From Pseudaestuariivita atlantica (GTDB lineage Bacteria > Pseudomonadota > Alphaproteobacteria > Rhodobacterales > Rhodobacteraceae): 64,000 nt of DNA. Each line of letters starts with the position of its first letter. The first letter of the stretch is position 1. The stretch spans positions 1 through 64,000 of the forward strand of contig NZ_AQQZ01000006.1 of NCBI RefSeq assembly GCF_001205715.1, in the 5' to 3' direction. This document shows positions 53,475 through 62,534 of the stretch, piece after piece. Under the pieces are notes generated by a model. That model was not told where the DNA came from. It made no database searches and saw only the letters and a list, made by a program, of their open reading frames with translations. The position numbers and the translations under genes were made by a program.

Positions 53475-54637
53475 TCTCGGTCACCGAGGCGCTTGATCAC
53501 CTCTTTGCGCTGGTCACGCCCCTGCCCTCGGAAGAGGTGCCGCTGGCCGAAGCGGCGGGCCAGGTTCTGGCCGAGGATGCGGTCGCGCGGCGCGATCAGC
53601 CGCCTTTCACCGCCTCGGCCATGGACGGATACGCGGTGGCGGGTGATCCCGAGATCGGCTCGACGCTGACCGTGATCGGAGAGGCCGCCGCCGGGCACCG
53701 CTTTGACGGGTCGGTGGGTCCGGGACAGGCCGTGCGCATCTTCACCGGCGCCCCGGTGCCCGAGGGCACGACCCGCATCGTCATCCAGGAAGACACCTCG
53801 CGCGACGGCGACACCATCACCGTGACCGGGTCCGAGCCGTCCACGCATCTGCGCCCGCGCGGAGGCGATTTCGCCGCCGGGGCGCGGGTTGCCGCGCCGC
53901 GCCGCCTGACGCCGTCCGACATTGCCCTGCTTGCCGCGATGAACGTGGCGCAGGTGCGTGTCACGCGCCGTCCCGTCGTCGCCATCATGTCGACGGGCGA
54001 TGAGCTGGTCATGCCCGGCGAAACCCCCGGCCCGGACCAGATCATCGTGTCGAACGCCTTCGGGCTGAAGGCCATGCTCGAGGCAGAGGGCGCCGACGTC
54101 CGGCTGTTGCCCATCGCGCGGGACAGCGAGGCCTCGCTCACCACCGCGTTCGGGTTGACCGACGGCGCGGACCTCGTCGTGACCATCGGGGGTGCCTCGG
54201 TCGGGGATCACGACCTTGTCGGGCCGGTGGCCGAAACGCTGGGGCTGGCGCGCGACTTCTACAAGATCGCGATGCGGCCCGGAAAACCGCTGATGGCGGG
54301 GCGCATGGGGGATGCGGCGATGGTGGGCCTGCCGGGCAACCCGGTGTCGGCCATGGTCTGCGGGCACGTCTTCCTGCGCCCGATGATCGCGGGCTTTCTT
54401 GGCCTTGGAAGTGCCCCGGTGCCGACGCGCAAGGCGGTTCTGGCGGAACCGCTGGGCAAGGGATCGGCGCGCGATCACTACATGCGCGCCACGCTTGACG
54501 GCGACCGGATAACCGCCTTCGCCCGGCAGGACAGTTCGCTTCTGACCATCCTGTCCTCGTCCAATGCGCTGCTGATCCAGCCCGCCAACAGCCCCGCCCT
54601 TGATGCGGGCACGCAGGTGGACTGCATCCCCCTCTGA
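53471..54637 (+). CDS. moeA: Molybdopterin molybdenumtransferase
   Basis: This 388-residue protein starts at the GTG at 53471 overlapping the moaC stop. MoeA inserts molybdate into adenylylated molybdopterin. Conserved segments are [51 protein letters not shown] and [19 protein letters not shown]. It ends just before the lexA promoter. Confidence 0.96.
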   Translation: MISVTEALDHLFALVTPLPSEEVPLAEAAGQVLAEDAVARRDQPPFTASAMDGYAVAGDPEIGSTLTVIGEAAAGHRFDGSVGPGQAVRIFTGAPVPEGTTRIVIQEDTSRDGDTITVTGSEPSTHLRPRGGDFAAGARVAAPRRLTPSDIALLAAMNVAQVRVTRRPVVAIMSTGDELVMPGETPGPDQIIVSNAFGLKAMLEAEGADVRLLPIARDSEASLTTAFGLTDGADLVVTIGGASVGDHDLVGPVAETLGLARDFYKIAMRPGKPLMAGRMGDAAMVGLPGNPVSAMVCGHVFLRPMIAGFLGLGSAPVPTRKAVLAEPLGKGSARDHYMRATLDGDRITAFARQDSSLLTILSSSNALLIQPANSPALDAGTQVDCIPL

Positions 54638-54654
54638 CACGCTCCCGTCAAAAG

Positions 54655-54683
54655 TTGACACAAAACGGGAACATGTGTAGAAC
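54655..54683 (+). promoter_or_regulatory. lexA promoter with overlapping LexA (SOS) box
   Basis: TTGACA (54655-54660), a 17-base spacer and TAGAAC (54678-54683) form a near-consensus promoter. GAAC-ATGTGTA-GAAC at 54669-54683 is the alphaproteobacterial direct repeat GTTC-N7-GTTC on the other strand. It overlaps the spacer and -10, so LexA should repress its own transcription. Confidence 0.88.
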
Positions 54684-54732
54684 AAACGCAAACAGGCCCG
54701 GAACAAACGGGTATGCGCAGAGGAAGCGAGCG

Positions 54733-55428
54733 ATGCTGACACAGAAACAACTGGACCTTCTGGACTTCGTCAACAAGCGCGTTCAGCGCGACGGGGTGCC
54801 ACCGTCGTTTGACGAGATGAAGGACGCGCTGGACCTCCGTTCGAAATCCGGCATCCACCGCCTGATCACCGCGCTGGAAGAGCGCGGGTTCATCCGCCGC
54901 CTCGCCCACCGCGCCCGCGCGCTGGAAATCGTGAAACTGCCGGAATCGCTTGGTGGCAAGCCCGCGGGCTTCATTCCCACCGTGATCGACGGGGACCGCC
55001 CCGCCGCCACGCCTCCCGCCGCGCAACCCGTCGTGTCGGACGGCGCGGACTGGGTGCCGATGGTCGGCAAGATCGCCGCCGGTGTCCCGATCGAGGCGAT
55101 CGAGGACCGCTCGGCCCAGGTCAGCGTGCCGCAGGCGATGCTGAATGGCAGCGGCCCGCATTACGCGCTGGAGGTCAAGGGCGACTCGATGATCGACGCG
55201 GGCATCAACCACGGCGACGTGGTGGTGATCCGCGAAACCTCGACCGCCGATGACGGCGACATCGTCGTCGCGCTGGTCGACGATCACGAGGCGACGCTGA
55301 AACGCCTGCGCCGCCACGGGGCCGCGATCGCGCTCGAGGCGGCCAACCCGGCTTACGAGACGCGCGTTTTCCCCGCCGACCAGGTCAAGGTGCAGGGGCG
55401 TCTTGTCGGGTTGATCCGCACCTACTGA
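54733..55428 (+). CDS. lexA: LexA repressor
   Basis: This 231-residue protein starts at the ATG at 54733. It has the N-terminal winged helix ([22 protein letters not shown]), the self-cleavage site Ala116-Gly117 in GKIAAGVP, and the catalytic serine (S152, in KGDSMI) and lysine (K190). RecA-stimulated self-cleavage releases the SOS regulon. Its own box is upstream. It is convergent with comEC; their ends overlap by 7 bases. Confidence 0.97.
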   Translation: MLTQKQLDLLDFVNKRVQRDGVPPSFDEMKDALDLRSKSGIHRLITALEERGFIRRLAHRARALEIVKLPESLGGKPAGFIPTVIDGDRPAATPPAAQPVVSDGADWVPMVGKIAAGVPIEAIEDRSAQVSVPQAMLNGSGPHYALEVKGDSMIDAGINHGDVVVIRETSTADDGDIVVALVDDHEATLKRLRRHGAAIALEAANPAYETRVFPADQVKVQGRLVGLIRTY

Positions 55429-57491
55429 TCCCCGACCGTCTTCATCCAGTCGACAAGACCCGGCGGTGCGGTGCCTCGCGGTGACCACGGGCGCGCGCCG
55501 CCATCGACATGCGCGATCCGCGCGCGCAGGCCCGTTCCATCCCTCCACAAGGCGATGCTGCCGCTGTCGCGCAGCTTGTCGAGGTCGAGGACGAGGCACG
55601 GCCCGTCGAGGGTGAGCGGCACGTTCGACACGATCAACCGGCCCCGCGCGCAGGGCGGTGGCGTCCGCGCGGCGCGTTTGCCCGCGACATGCACGATGTC
55701 CCAGCCCGCACTTTCGGCGTTCCAAGATTGCGCGGCCTTGGCCTGTTCGACCCGCAGCCCGTCATTCTCCAGCCAGATCCCGGCGACAAACCCTGCGCCT
55801 TTCGCGCGGCTCAGGGCGCGCATGTCGTCCACGCGCACGCCCACGATCTGCCCCTCCGCGTCGATCAGCACGTCCGGCCTGTCATCGCCCGACCATTGCG
55901 TCAGCACCAGCGCCAGCGCCGGGAGCGCCGCGAAGCGTCCGCGCCCCTGCACAAGCGCGAGCCACAGGCCCGCAAGCGCCAGCGCGGGCAGGACCCAGCC
56001 CGCGGGCGTGGCGATCCCGCTGACCGATCCGTCCCATCCCGCGACCCGGTCCGCCACGCCGAGGATCCAGCCGATCCCCTGCCCCGACACCCATAACGGC
56101 AGGGCCGCGAGGCCAAGGGGCATGAGCACCAGCCCGGCAATGGCAAACGGCATGATGACGGCCCCCATCAGCGGCACCGACAACAGGTTCGCGATCAGCC
56201 CGTAATGCGCGAACATGTTGAAATGCGCGGCCGCCACGGGGGCGGTGGCGATCCCGGCCACGCCCGAGGACACCACCAGCGCGATGACCGGGCGCAACCA
56301 GCCGGGTGCAGGATCGCGCCGCAACTCGCGGATGCCCGCGAAGGCGGCGACCAGCGCGGTGGTCGCGGCAAAGGACATCTGGAAACCGGGGCTCAGAAGC
56401 GCCTCGGGTCGCAGCGCCAGCACGATCAGCGCGGCCAGCGCCACCGCCCTGAGGCTGAGTGCCCGCCGGTCCAGCAGCACCGCCCCCAGCGCCACCGACA
56501 CCATGATGAAGGCGCGTTCGGTCGCGACGTTGCCGCCCGACAGCGCAAGGTAGGCCGCCGCCGCGAGGAACCCGGCCACCGCCGCGATCCGCCGGATCGG
56601 CCAGCGCAGCGCGAGCGAGGGCGCAAGCGCAAGCGCGCCCCGCACCATGCCGAACACCACCCCCGCCGCAAGCCCCATATGCAGCCCGGAGATGGCCAGC
56701 AGGTGCGCGAGGTTCGTGGCCCGCAGGTCCTCCACGATCCGCGGATCGAGGGCCGAGCGGTCGCCGGTCACGATCGCCGCCAGAACGCCGCCTTCCGGCC
56801 CCGGCAACGCGGCCTGCAACCGGGCGGACAGGGCCAGCCGCACCTGCGTGATCCAAAGGGCGAAACCGGTTCTCTCCGGGTCCTCGACGGCCACGACCGG
56901 CACCCGGCTGTACCCCACGCCCCCCAGCTTCTGGAACCATGCGTGTCGACGAAAGTCGAACCCGCCCGGTTCCGCCGCGCCGCGCGGGGGCGCGATATAG
57001 GCGGTCGTGCCGACCCGGCGACCGGGCAGGAAGTGCGTGTGCGGACCGTCCTTGGCCACGCTTACCCGCACGCGCCGGGGCGTGTCAGCGGGCGCCACGC
57101 GGGACAGCGCGACCTGGTCCAGCGTCAGCCGTGGCAACCCGGAGGCAGAGCGGTCGATCTTCACGATCCGCCCGGCCACCGCGCCGTAGACCGGCTTGGC
57201 CAGAACAGGCCCCGAAACATTGTGTGTCCGCGCCGCTGCCAGCACTACGCCAAGCGCGGCCAGAACGCCCGCCCAGATCACCACCCGGACAAGCAGCGGC
57301 GTCTGCGCGCGGAGCGCCAGCAGCGCGCCGAACAGCGCCAATGCCGCAAGGATATAAAGCACCCACGGCGTGGGTTCGGTGTCGAGCGAGAAATAGGCAC
57401 CGATCCCGGCGCCAAGGCAAACCGGCGCCCAGGGAAAGAAATGGCCCTGCTGCGACAGGGCCCACCCGGATACGCGGGTTGCCAGTGTCAT
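55422..57491 (-). CDS. comEC: ComEC/Rec2-family membrane protein
   Basis: This 689-residue protein has the N-terminal soluble part (about residues 60-210) followed by a multi-helix competence domain ([20 protein letters not shown], then [13 protein letters not shown]). ComEC forms the inner-membrane channel for DNA uptake. The C-terminal part, about residues 540-689, does not show the HxHxDH metallo-beta-lactamase motif seen in many ComEC proteins, which is common in the alphaproteobacterial type. No other competence genes are near. Confidence 0.9.
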   Translation of the reverse strand: MTLATRVSGWALSQQGHFFPWAPVCLGAGIGAYFSLDTEPTPWVLYILAALALFGALLALRAQTPLLVRVVIWAGVLAALGVVLAAARTHNVSGPVLAKPVYGAVAGRIVKIDRSASGLPRLTLDQVALSRVAPADTPRRVRVSVAKDGPHTHFLPGRRVGTTAYIAPPRGAAEPGGFDFRRHAWFQKLGGVGYSRVPVVAVEDPERTGFALWITQVRLALSARLQAALPGPEGGVLAAIVTGDRSALDPRIVEDLRATNLAHLLAISGLHMGLAAGVVFGMVRGALALAPSLALRWPIRRIAAVAGFLAAAAYLALSGGNVATERAFIMVSVALGAVLLDRRALSLRAVALAALIVLALRPEALLSPGFQMSFAATTALVAAFAGIRELRRDPAPGWLRPVIALVVSSGVAGIATAPVAAAHFNMFAHYGLIANLLSVPLMGAVIMPFAIAGLVLMPLGLAALPLWVSGQGIGWILGVADRVAGWDGSVSGIATPAGWVLPALALAGLWLALVQGRGRFAALPALALVLTQWSGDDRPDVLIDAEGQIVGVRVDDMRALSRAKGAGFVAGIWLENDGLRVEQAKAAQSWNAESAGWDIVHVAGKRAARTPPPCARGRLIVSNVPLTLDGPCLVLDLDKLRDSGSIALWRDGTGLRARIAHVDGGARPWSPRGTAPPGLVDWMKTVGDQ

Positions 57492-57570
57492 GCTTGTTCT
57501 CGTCCCTCGGGGTCGGTAAACGCGCGGGACATGCTTGCCGCACGATCCTTAGCAAAAGGTTAACCTTCCC

Positions 57571-58986
57571 ATGCACGACGCGACCCATGCGCCGGTAGTG
57601 ACCCGGTTTGCCCCCTCTCCGACCGGTTATCTGCATATCGGCGGCGCGCGCACGGCGCTTTTCAACTGGCTTTTCGCGCGTGGGCGCGGCGGCAAGTTCC
57701 TGCTGCGGATCGAGGATACCGACCGCGCGCGCTCCACCCCCGAGGCAACGCAGGCGATCCTTGACGGGATGGCGTGGCTGGGCCTTGACCATGATGGCGA
57801 GGCGATCAGCCAGTTCGCCCGCGCCGACCGCCATGCCGAGGTCGCGCACCAGCTTCTGGAACAGGGTGCCGCCTACAAGTGCTTCGCCACGCCCGAGGAG
57901 ATCGCGGCCTTCCGCGATGCCGCCCGCGCCGAGGGTCGTTCGACCCTGTTCCAAAGCCCGTGGCGCGATGCCGATCCGGCCACGCATCCCGATGCGCCCT
58001 TCGTGATCCGCCTCAGGACACCGATGGACGGCACGACGGTGATCCGCGACGCCGTTCAGGGCGACGTCACGATCCGCAACGACCAGCTGGACGACATGAT
58101 CCTGCTGCGTTCGGACGGCACGCCGGTCTACATGCTGGCGGTGGTGGTCGACGATCACGACATGGGCGTGACCCACGTGATCCGGGGCGACGATCACCTC
58201 AACAACGCGGCGCGGCAGATGGGGATCTATACCGCGATGGGCTGGCCCCTGCCCGTCTATGCCCATATCCCGCTGATCCACGGCCCGGACGGCAAGAAAC
58301 TGTCGAAACGCCACGGTGCGCTCGGGGTCGAGGAATACCGCGACATGGGCTACCCGGCGGCGGGCATGCGCAACTACCTTGCCCGGCTGGGCTGGAGCCA
58401 CGGGGACGACGAGTTCTTCACCGATGCGCAGGCGATGGCGTGGTTCGACCTTGATGGAATCGGCAAGGGCGCCGCGCGGTTCGACTTCAAGAAGCTGGGT
58501 CACCTATGCGGTCAGCACATCGCGGCGGCGGACGATGCTGCGCTGCTGCGTGAATTGGAGGCGTTCGCCCGCACGACCGATCACGATTTGCCGACCGATC
58601 AGAGGAAAAAGTGGCTGGCGGACGCCATGCCCTTCCTCAAGCAACGCGCCAAGACATTCCCGGAACTCATTGAAAAGGCGCATTTTGTCTTGACCGACAC
58701 GCCGGTCGTGCCGGACGAAAAATCCGGCGCGGCGCTCGACAATGTATCCCGTGGTATACTGACCGAATTGACGCCGCAGTTGCGAGATGCTAGCTGGACC
58801 CGAGACGATCTGGAGGCCGTTCTTGGCACCGCTGCCGAGAGCCATGGCCTCAACTTCGGAAAACTCGCAGCCCCCCTGCGCGCGGCATTGGCCGGACGCA
58901 GTGCAACGCCCAGCGTGTACGACATGATGCTGGTCCTTGGGCGCGACGAGTCCGTTGCCCGGATCGATCACGCCGCCCGCAGCTGA
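57571..58986 (+). CDS. gltX: Glutamate--tRNA ligase
   Basis: This 471-residue class I synthetase has the HIGH-like motif ([18 protein letters not shown], residues 16-33) and the KMSKS-like [17 protein letters not shown] at about residue 246. It charges tRNA-Glu with glutamate. Alphaproteobacteria often carry two GltX copies, so a second, tRNA-specific copy may exist elsewhere. It is divergent from comEC with an 80-base gap. Confidence 0.95.
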   Translation: MHDATHAPVVTRFAPSPTGYLHIGGARTALFNWLFARGRGGKFLLRIEDTDRARSTPEATQAILDGMAWLGLDHDGEAISQFARADRHAEVAHQLLEQGAAYKCFATPEEIAAFRDAARAEGRSTLFQSPWRDADPATHPDAPFVIRLRTPMDGTTVIRDAVQGDVTIRNDQLDDMILLRSDGTPVYMLAVVVDDHDMGVTHVIRGDDHLNNAARQMGIYTAMGWPLPVYAHIPLIHGPDGKKLSKRHGALGVEEYRDMGYPAAGMRNYLARLGWSHGDDEFFTDAQAMAWFDLDGIGKGAARFDFKKLGHLCGQHIAAADDAALLRELEAFARTTDHDLPTDQRKKWLADAMPFLKQRAKTFPELIEKAHFVLTDTPVVPDEKSGAALDNVSRGILTELTPQLRDASWTRDDLEAVLGTAAESHGLNFGKLAAPLRAALAGRSATPSVYDMMLVLGRDESVARIDHAARS

Positions 58987-59045
58987 CGGGCCGACCACGA
59001 CCACCGCCCTGTCCGGGCGCGACGCATTTGAACGGGAGACAACCG

Positions 59046-60344
59046 ATGGCCGATACCGCACACAAGACAGCAACGCTGACACTGGATGGCCAGACCTATG
59101 ATCTGCCGGTTTATTCCCCGACCGCCGGGCCCGACGTGATCGACATCCGCAAGCTGTACGCGCAGGCCAAGGTGTTCACCTACGACCCCGGCTTCACCTC
59201 GACCGCGTCTTGCGACAGCACCATCACCTTCATCGACGGCAACAAGGGCGAATTGCTGCACCGCGGTTACCCGATCGACCAGCTGGCCGAGAAATCCCAC
59301 TACCTCGAAGTCTGCTACCTGCTGCTGTACGGCGAATTGCCGTCCGCGAAAGAGCTGGAGGTGTTCGAACAGACGATCACCAACCACACCATGCTGCACG
59401 AGCAGATGGTGAACTTCTTCCGGGGGTTCCGCCGCGATGCGCACCCGATGGCGATCATGGTGGGTGTCGTGGGCGCGATGTCGGCCTTCTACCATGACTC
59501 GACCGATATCAACGACCCGCGCCAGCGCGAGATCGCCTCGCACCGCCTGATCGCCAAGATGCCGACGATCGCGGCCTGGGCCTACAAGTATTCCATCGGG
59601 CAGCCCTTCGTGTATCCGCGCAACGATCTCGACTACGCGTCGAATTTCCTGCGCATGTGCTTCAGCGTCCCGGCCGAGGAATACGAGGTCAACCCGATCC
59701 TCAGCCGCGCGATGGACCGGATCTTTACCCTGCATGCCGATCACGAGCAGAACGCATCGACCTCGACGGTGCGGCTGGCGTCGTCTTCGGGTGCGAACCC
59801 GTTTGCCTGCATCGCCGCCGGCATCGCCTGTCTTTGGGGCCCGGCGCATGGCGGCGCGAACCAGGCGTGCCTGGAGATGCTGGAAGAAATCGGGACGGTC
59901 GACCGCATCCCCGAATTCATCGACCGCGCCAAGGACAAGAACGACCCGTTCCGCCTGATGGGTTTCGGCCACCGCGTCTACAAGAACTTCGACCCGCGCG
60001 CGACGGTGATGAAGCAATCCGCCGACGAGGTGCTGGAGCTTCTGGGCGTGGAGGACAACCCCAAGCTGCAGGTCGCCAAGGAGTTGGAGAAAGAGGCCCT
60101 GAACGATCCCTATTTCGCCGAGAAGAAGCTGTTCCCGAACGTCGATTTCTATTCGGGCATCATCCTCGAAGCGATGGGTTTCCCGACCTCGATGTTCACG
60201 CCGATCTTCGCGCTGTCGCGCACCGTGGGCTGGATTTCGCAGTGGAAAGAGCAGCTTGACGATCCGCAACTCAAGATCGGCCGTCCCCGGCAGTTGTACA
60301 TGGGCGAGACGCGTCGGGATTACGTGGAAATCGAGAACCGGTAA
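59046..60344 (+). CDS. gltA: Citrate synthase
   Basis: This 432-residue enzyme starts at the ATG at 59046. It condenses acetyl-CoA and oxaloacetate at the TCA-cycle entry. Diagnostic stretches are [20 protein letters not shown], the histidine motif [29 protein letters not shown] and the aspartate region [13 protein letters not shown]. This is the type II length. It follows gltX by about 59 bases. Confidence 0.97.
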   Translation: MADTAHKTATLTLDGQTYDLPVYSPTAGPDVIDIRKLYAQAKVFTYDPGFTSTASCDSTITFIDGNKGELLHRGYPIDQLAEKSHYLEVCYLLLYGELPSAKELEVFEQTITNHTMLHEQMVNFFRGFRRDAHPMAIMVGVVGAMSAFYHDSTDINDPRQREIASHRLIAKMPTIAAWAYKYSIGQPFVYPRNDLDYASNFLRMCFSVPAEEYEVNPILSRAMDRIFTLHADHEQNASTSTVRLASSSGANPFACIAAGIACLWGPAHGGANQACLEMLEEIGTVDRIPEFIDRAKDKNDPFRLMGFGHRVYKNFDPRATVMKQSADEVLELLGVEDNPKLQVAKELEKEALNDPYFAEKKLFPNVDFYSGIILEAMGFPTSMFTPIFALSRTVGWISQWKEQLDDPQLKIGRPRQLYMGETRRDYVEIENR

Positions 60345-60369
60345 AAGCCAAGCGCGAGCGCGGAATCAA

Positions 60370-60417
60370 GGGCCTTCAGGCCCGCCGCGCATCGCCGGGC
60401 CGCACCCTTGCCCGGCG
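60370..60417. terminator. Hairpins between gltA and the ferredoxin gene
   Basis: GGGCC-TTCA-GGCCC (60370-60383) and CGCCGGGC/GCCCGGCG (60393-60400 with 60410-60417) lie between the convergent stops. There is no T-run, so intrinsic termination is uncertain; they may protect 3' ends. Confidence 0.4.
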
Positions 60418-60432
60418 ACTCGCGGCCAACTT

Positions 60433-60765
60433 CTAACGCCGCAAGCGCGCGCCCGGCGCCACCGCGAACGGGTTCTGGTAAAGCTGGTCGTGGCTTTCCA
60501 CACCCACGTCGATCTCGCAATCCGTCACCGGCAGCGCGACGCATAACAGGATATACCCCGCTTGGCTCTGCCGCCGGTTCAGCGCCGTGCCTTTCGGCTG
60601 GCGCACCTTGCCCGACAGCATCTTGGCCGCGCAGGTGATGCAGCCGCCGTAGTTGCAGGCGATGGGCAACTGGATGCCTTCCCGCAGCGCGGCGGCATAG
60701 ATCGGTTCATCCTCGGCCACGTGAAAGGTCACGCCGCGATTGCGCAGCGTGACCTTGTGCGTCAC
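60433..60765 (-). CDS. [2Fe-2S] ferredoxin, plant-type
   Basis: This 110-residue protein starts at the GTG at 60765, which overlaps the stop of the CxCxxC microprotein (GTGA). The cluster ligands are in IACNYGGCITCAAKML (C-x4-C-x2-C) and the fourth Cys in GYILLCVALPVTDCEID. It is a soluble electron carrier. Placement after the SELENBP1-like gene and the microprotein suggests it carries electrons for that enzyme or its maturation, by inference. An earlier open reading upstream of this start is a shadow of the microprotein region. Confidence 0.85.
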   Translation of the reverse strand: MTHKVTLRNRGVTFHVAEDEPIYAAALREGIQLPIACNYGGCITCAAKMLSGKVRQPKGTALNRRQSQAGYILLCVALPVTDCEIDVGVESHDQLYQNPFAVAPGARLRR

Positions 60766-60869
60766 CGCCACCAGCGTTTCAGCCAGCCGAAGAGCGGCCT
60801 GGATGGCGCGCGGGTTGCGGCCTCTTCGCCCACGGCCTTCGCAAGGCCGCAGGCACCGCATCCACACAT
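60762..60869 (-). CDS. 35-residue CxCxxC microprotein
   Basis: An ATG at 60869, 5 bases after the SELENBP1-like gene stop, opens a 35-codon frame. It begins MCGCGACGLAKAVGEE, with C2, C4 and C7 forming a CxCxxC metal-type motif, and ends in a Trp/Arg-rich tail. It closes with TGA overlapping the ferredoxin GTG start. The tight fit between two genes and the coupling favour a real gene. I do not know a family for it; a metal (copper, iron or selenium chemistry) link is inference. Confidence 0.62.
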   Translation of the reverse strand: MCGCGACGLAKAVGEEAATRAPSRPLFGWLKRWWR

Positions 60870-60874
60870 CGCGC

Positions 60875-62224
60875 TTACATCCAGATGTCGGAGGTCACGT
60901 CGCCTCCGGGATAGCGCATCTCGTGGCAGCGCGAGGGGCCGTTCGGCTCGCCGCCGAAATCCACCACGAAATCGGGATTGATGGACATGCCACCGTTTTC
61001 CGTGTCGCAGTCGATCATGTACATCTGCGCGCCTTTGTCCTTCATGTCGGGGTAAAACTGGTTGTCCCATGACGAGAAGAGCGAGGTCGTGACATAGAGC
61101 CGCTTGCCGTCCAGTGACAGCTGGATCATCTGCGGCGCGCCCTGCACCTTGACGCCGTTCACCTCGGGCGCCTTGCCCAGCATCCCGCCGATCCAGACCT
61201 GCCCCGTCAGCTTGGGATTGGCGCGGTCCGAAACGTCGTACTGGCGCAAATCACCGTGCAGCCAGTTGGCGAAATACAGGTACTTGTCGTCCATCGAGAT
61301 CAGGATATCCGTGATCAGCGACGGCATCGGCACCGGGAAGCCTTCGACGTCGATCGTGTCGATATCGATCACCTTCTCGATCTCGAAATCGCCATCGTCC
61401 GTCTTCCACCAGCGGAACACGTTCGACGACAGGGTCGCGGCGAAGAACCCTTCGTTCGAGGCCGGGTCGTGCAAGCCGCGCACTTCCAGCGGGATCATCC
61501 CGTCGGCGCCCATGTCGATGGATTTCACGATCTTCTTGCCTTCGAAATCCCAGAAGTGGATCGACTGGCCGTACTTGCCCGCCGCCACGTCTTCGAGGTC
61601 GAAACCCGGCATGAACGTGTTGGGCGCACCCCATTCGGACGACACCATCATGTTGTGACGCGGCTGGTACCAGAAATCGTAGTTGTAGTTCATGCCGGTG
61701 ATGTCGTTCTCCCACCGGCCGACGATGTTGAAATCCTTGTCCAGATGCAGGAACCCGCCCGGCGCGTTGCCGTCGGCATCGCCCAGCATCGAGATGATGA
61801 TGTCCTGCTTGAGACAGTGCACGGTATGCGGGCCGCTCAGGCCCGTCTTGGCCTTGATGTCGTCACCCGACACGACCTTGTGCAGCTTGGGGTTCTTGGC
61901 GTCCGACACGTCCACCACGTTGATGTTCGACGTCCGCACGCCGGGCAGCAGCAGGAACTGGCGCTTCATCGACGAGTCGTCGTTGCAGGACGAACAGGCG
62001 TTCCAGCCCGAATGGTGCAATTCGTCGCCGATCTGGGGCATCTCGGTCCGGGCGACGACCTGGCTGTAGGTGGGGCTGTCTGGATCGACATCCACGGTGG
62101 CGAGGTAATCGGGAGCCTCGACGCCGGTGCCGACATACAAGGCAACGGTATAAAGCAGTTTTTCACGCTCGGCCTGCATGGCCTCTGCCGGCGATGCATA
62201 GCCGGGTCCGCAGCATTCACTCAT
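60875..62224 (-). CDS. Selenium-binding protein 56 family (methanethiol oxidase-like)
   Basis: This 449-residue protein starts at the ATG at 62224. It is closely patterned on SELENBP1: MSECCGPGYASPAEAMQAER, GTGVEAPDYLATVDVDPDSP, ELHHSGWNACSSC and the beta-propeller strands through to the C-terminal HEMRYPGGDVTSDIWM. Human SELENBP1 and bacterial MtoX oxidise methanethiol to formaldehyde, hydrogen peroxide and sulfide. No signal peptide is seen, unlike the periplasmic MtoX. It heads a microprotein-ferredoxin operon. Marine relatives make methanethiol from DMSP, so this assignment is plausible. Confidence 0.85.
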   Translation of the reverse strand: MSECCGPGYASPAEAMQAEREKLLYTVALYVGTGVEAPDYLATVDVDPDSPTYSQVVARTEMPQIGDELHHSGWNACSSCNDDSSMKRQFLLLPGVRTSNINVVDVSDAKNPKLHKVVSGDDIKAKTGLSGPHTVHCLKQDIIISMLGDADGNAPGGFLHLDKDFNIVGRWENDITGMNYNYDFWYQPRHNMMVSSEWGAPNTFMPGFDLEDVAAGKYGQSIHFWDFEGKKIVKSIDMGADGMIPLEVRGLHDPASNEGFFAATLSSNVFRWWKTDDGDFEIEKVIDIDTIDVEGFPVPMPSLITDILISMDDKYLYFANWLHGDLRQYDVSDRANPKLTGQVWIGGMLGKAPEVNGVKVQGAPQMIQLSLDGKRLYVTTSLFSSWDNQFYPDMKDKGAQMYMIDCDTENGGMSINPDFVVDFGGEPNGPSRCHEMRYPGGDVTSDIWM

Positions 62225-62534
62225 TGGAATATCCTCCCAGTTCCAAGTTGTTTTTAGAATTATGACCCTGATACCGGCACAGATGATCGGCACCTGTCAA
62301 CAATTGTCTGACATTTGAATCGCCTCGGGCCGGTCCCCGCCCGGCATGGACAATTTGCAACCCTACGCGCGGATTGTTCGAAGACCTTGCAATCAAAAAG
62401 AGAAAGTTGGGCCGCAAGAAGGCGGAAACGCTCTGTTTACGCCAAATTGTTTTCGAATTCTCGCCACCCGTTCTAGCCCGGTACCCGCGCATCTCGGGGG
62501 CGATGTCGCGAGCGACATAGCTGTGGAGGGCGAC
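62225..62534. promoter_or_regulatory. Divergent promoter region, SELENBP1-like gene / repetitive protein
   Basis: This 310-base gap separates divergent genes and has no ORF of note. An operator-like element at 62295-62313 reads TGTCAACAATTGTCTGACA, with TGTCA/TGACA arms. It is about 71 bases upstream of the SELENBP1-like gene. The element resembles GntR-type sites (TTGTC-N-GACAA), but the regulator is not identified. The plus-strand start at 62535 has GGAGGG nearby. Confidence 0.5.

Noticed and set aside
60762-61070. A longer frame including the CxCxxC microprotein
   Set aside because: The upstream part is the shadow of the SELENBP1-like gene; the ATG at 60869 is the logical start.
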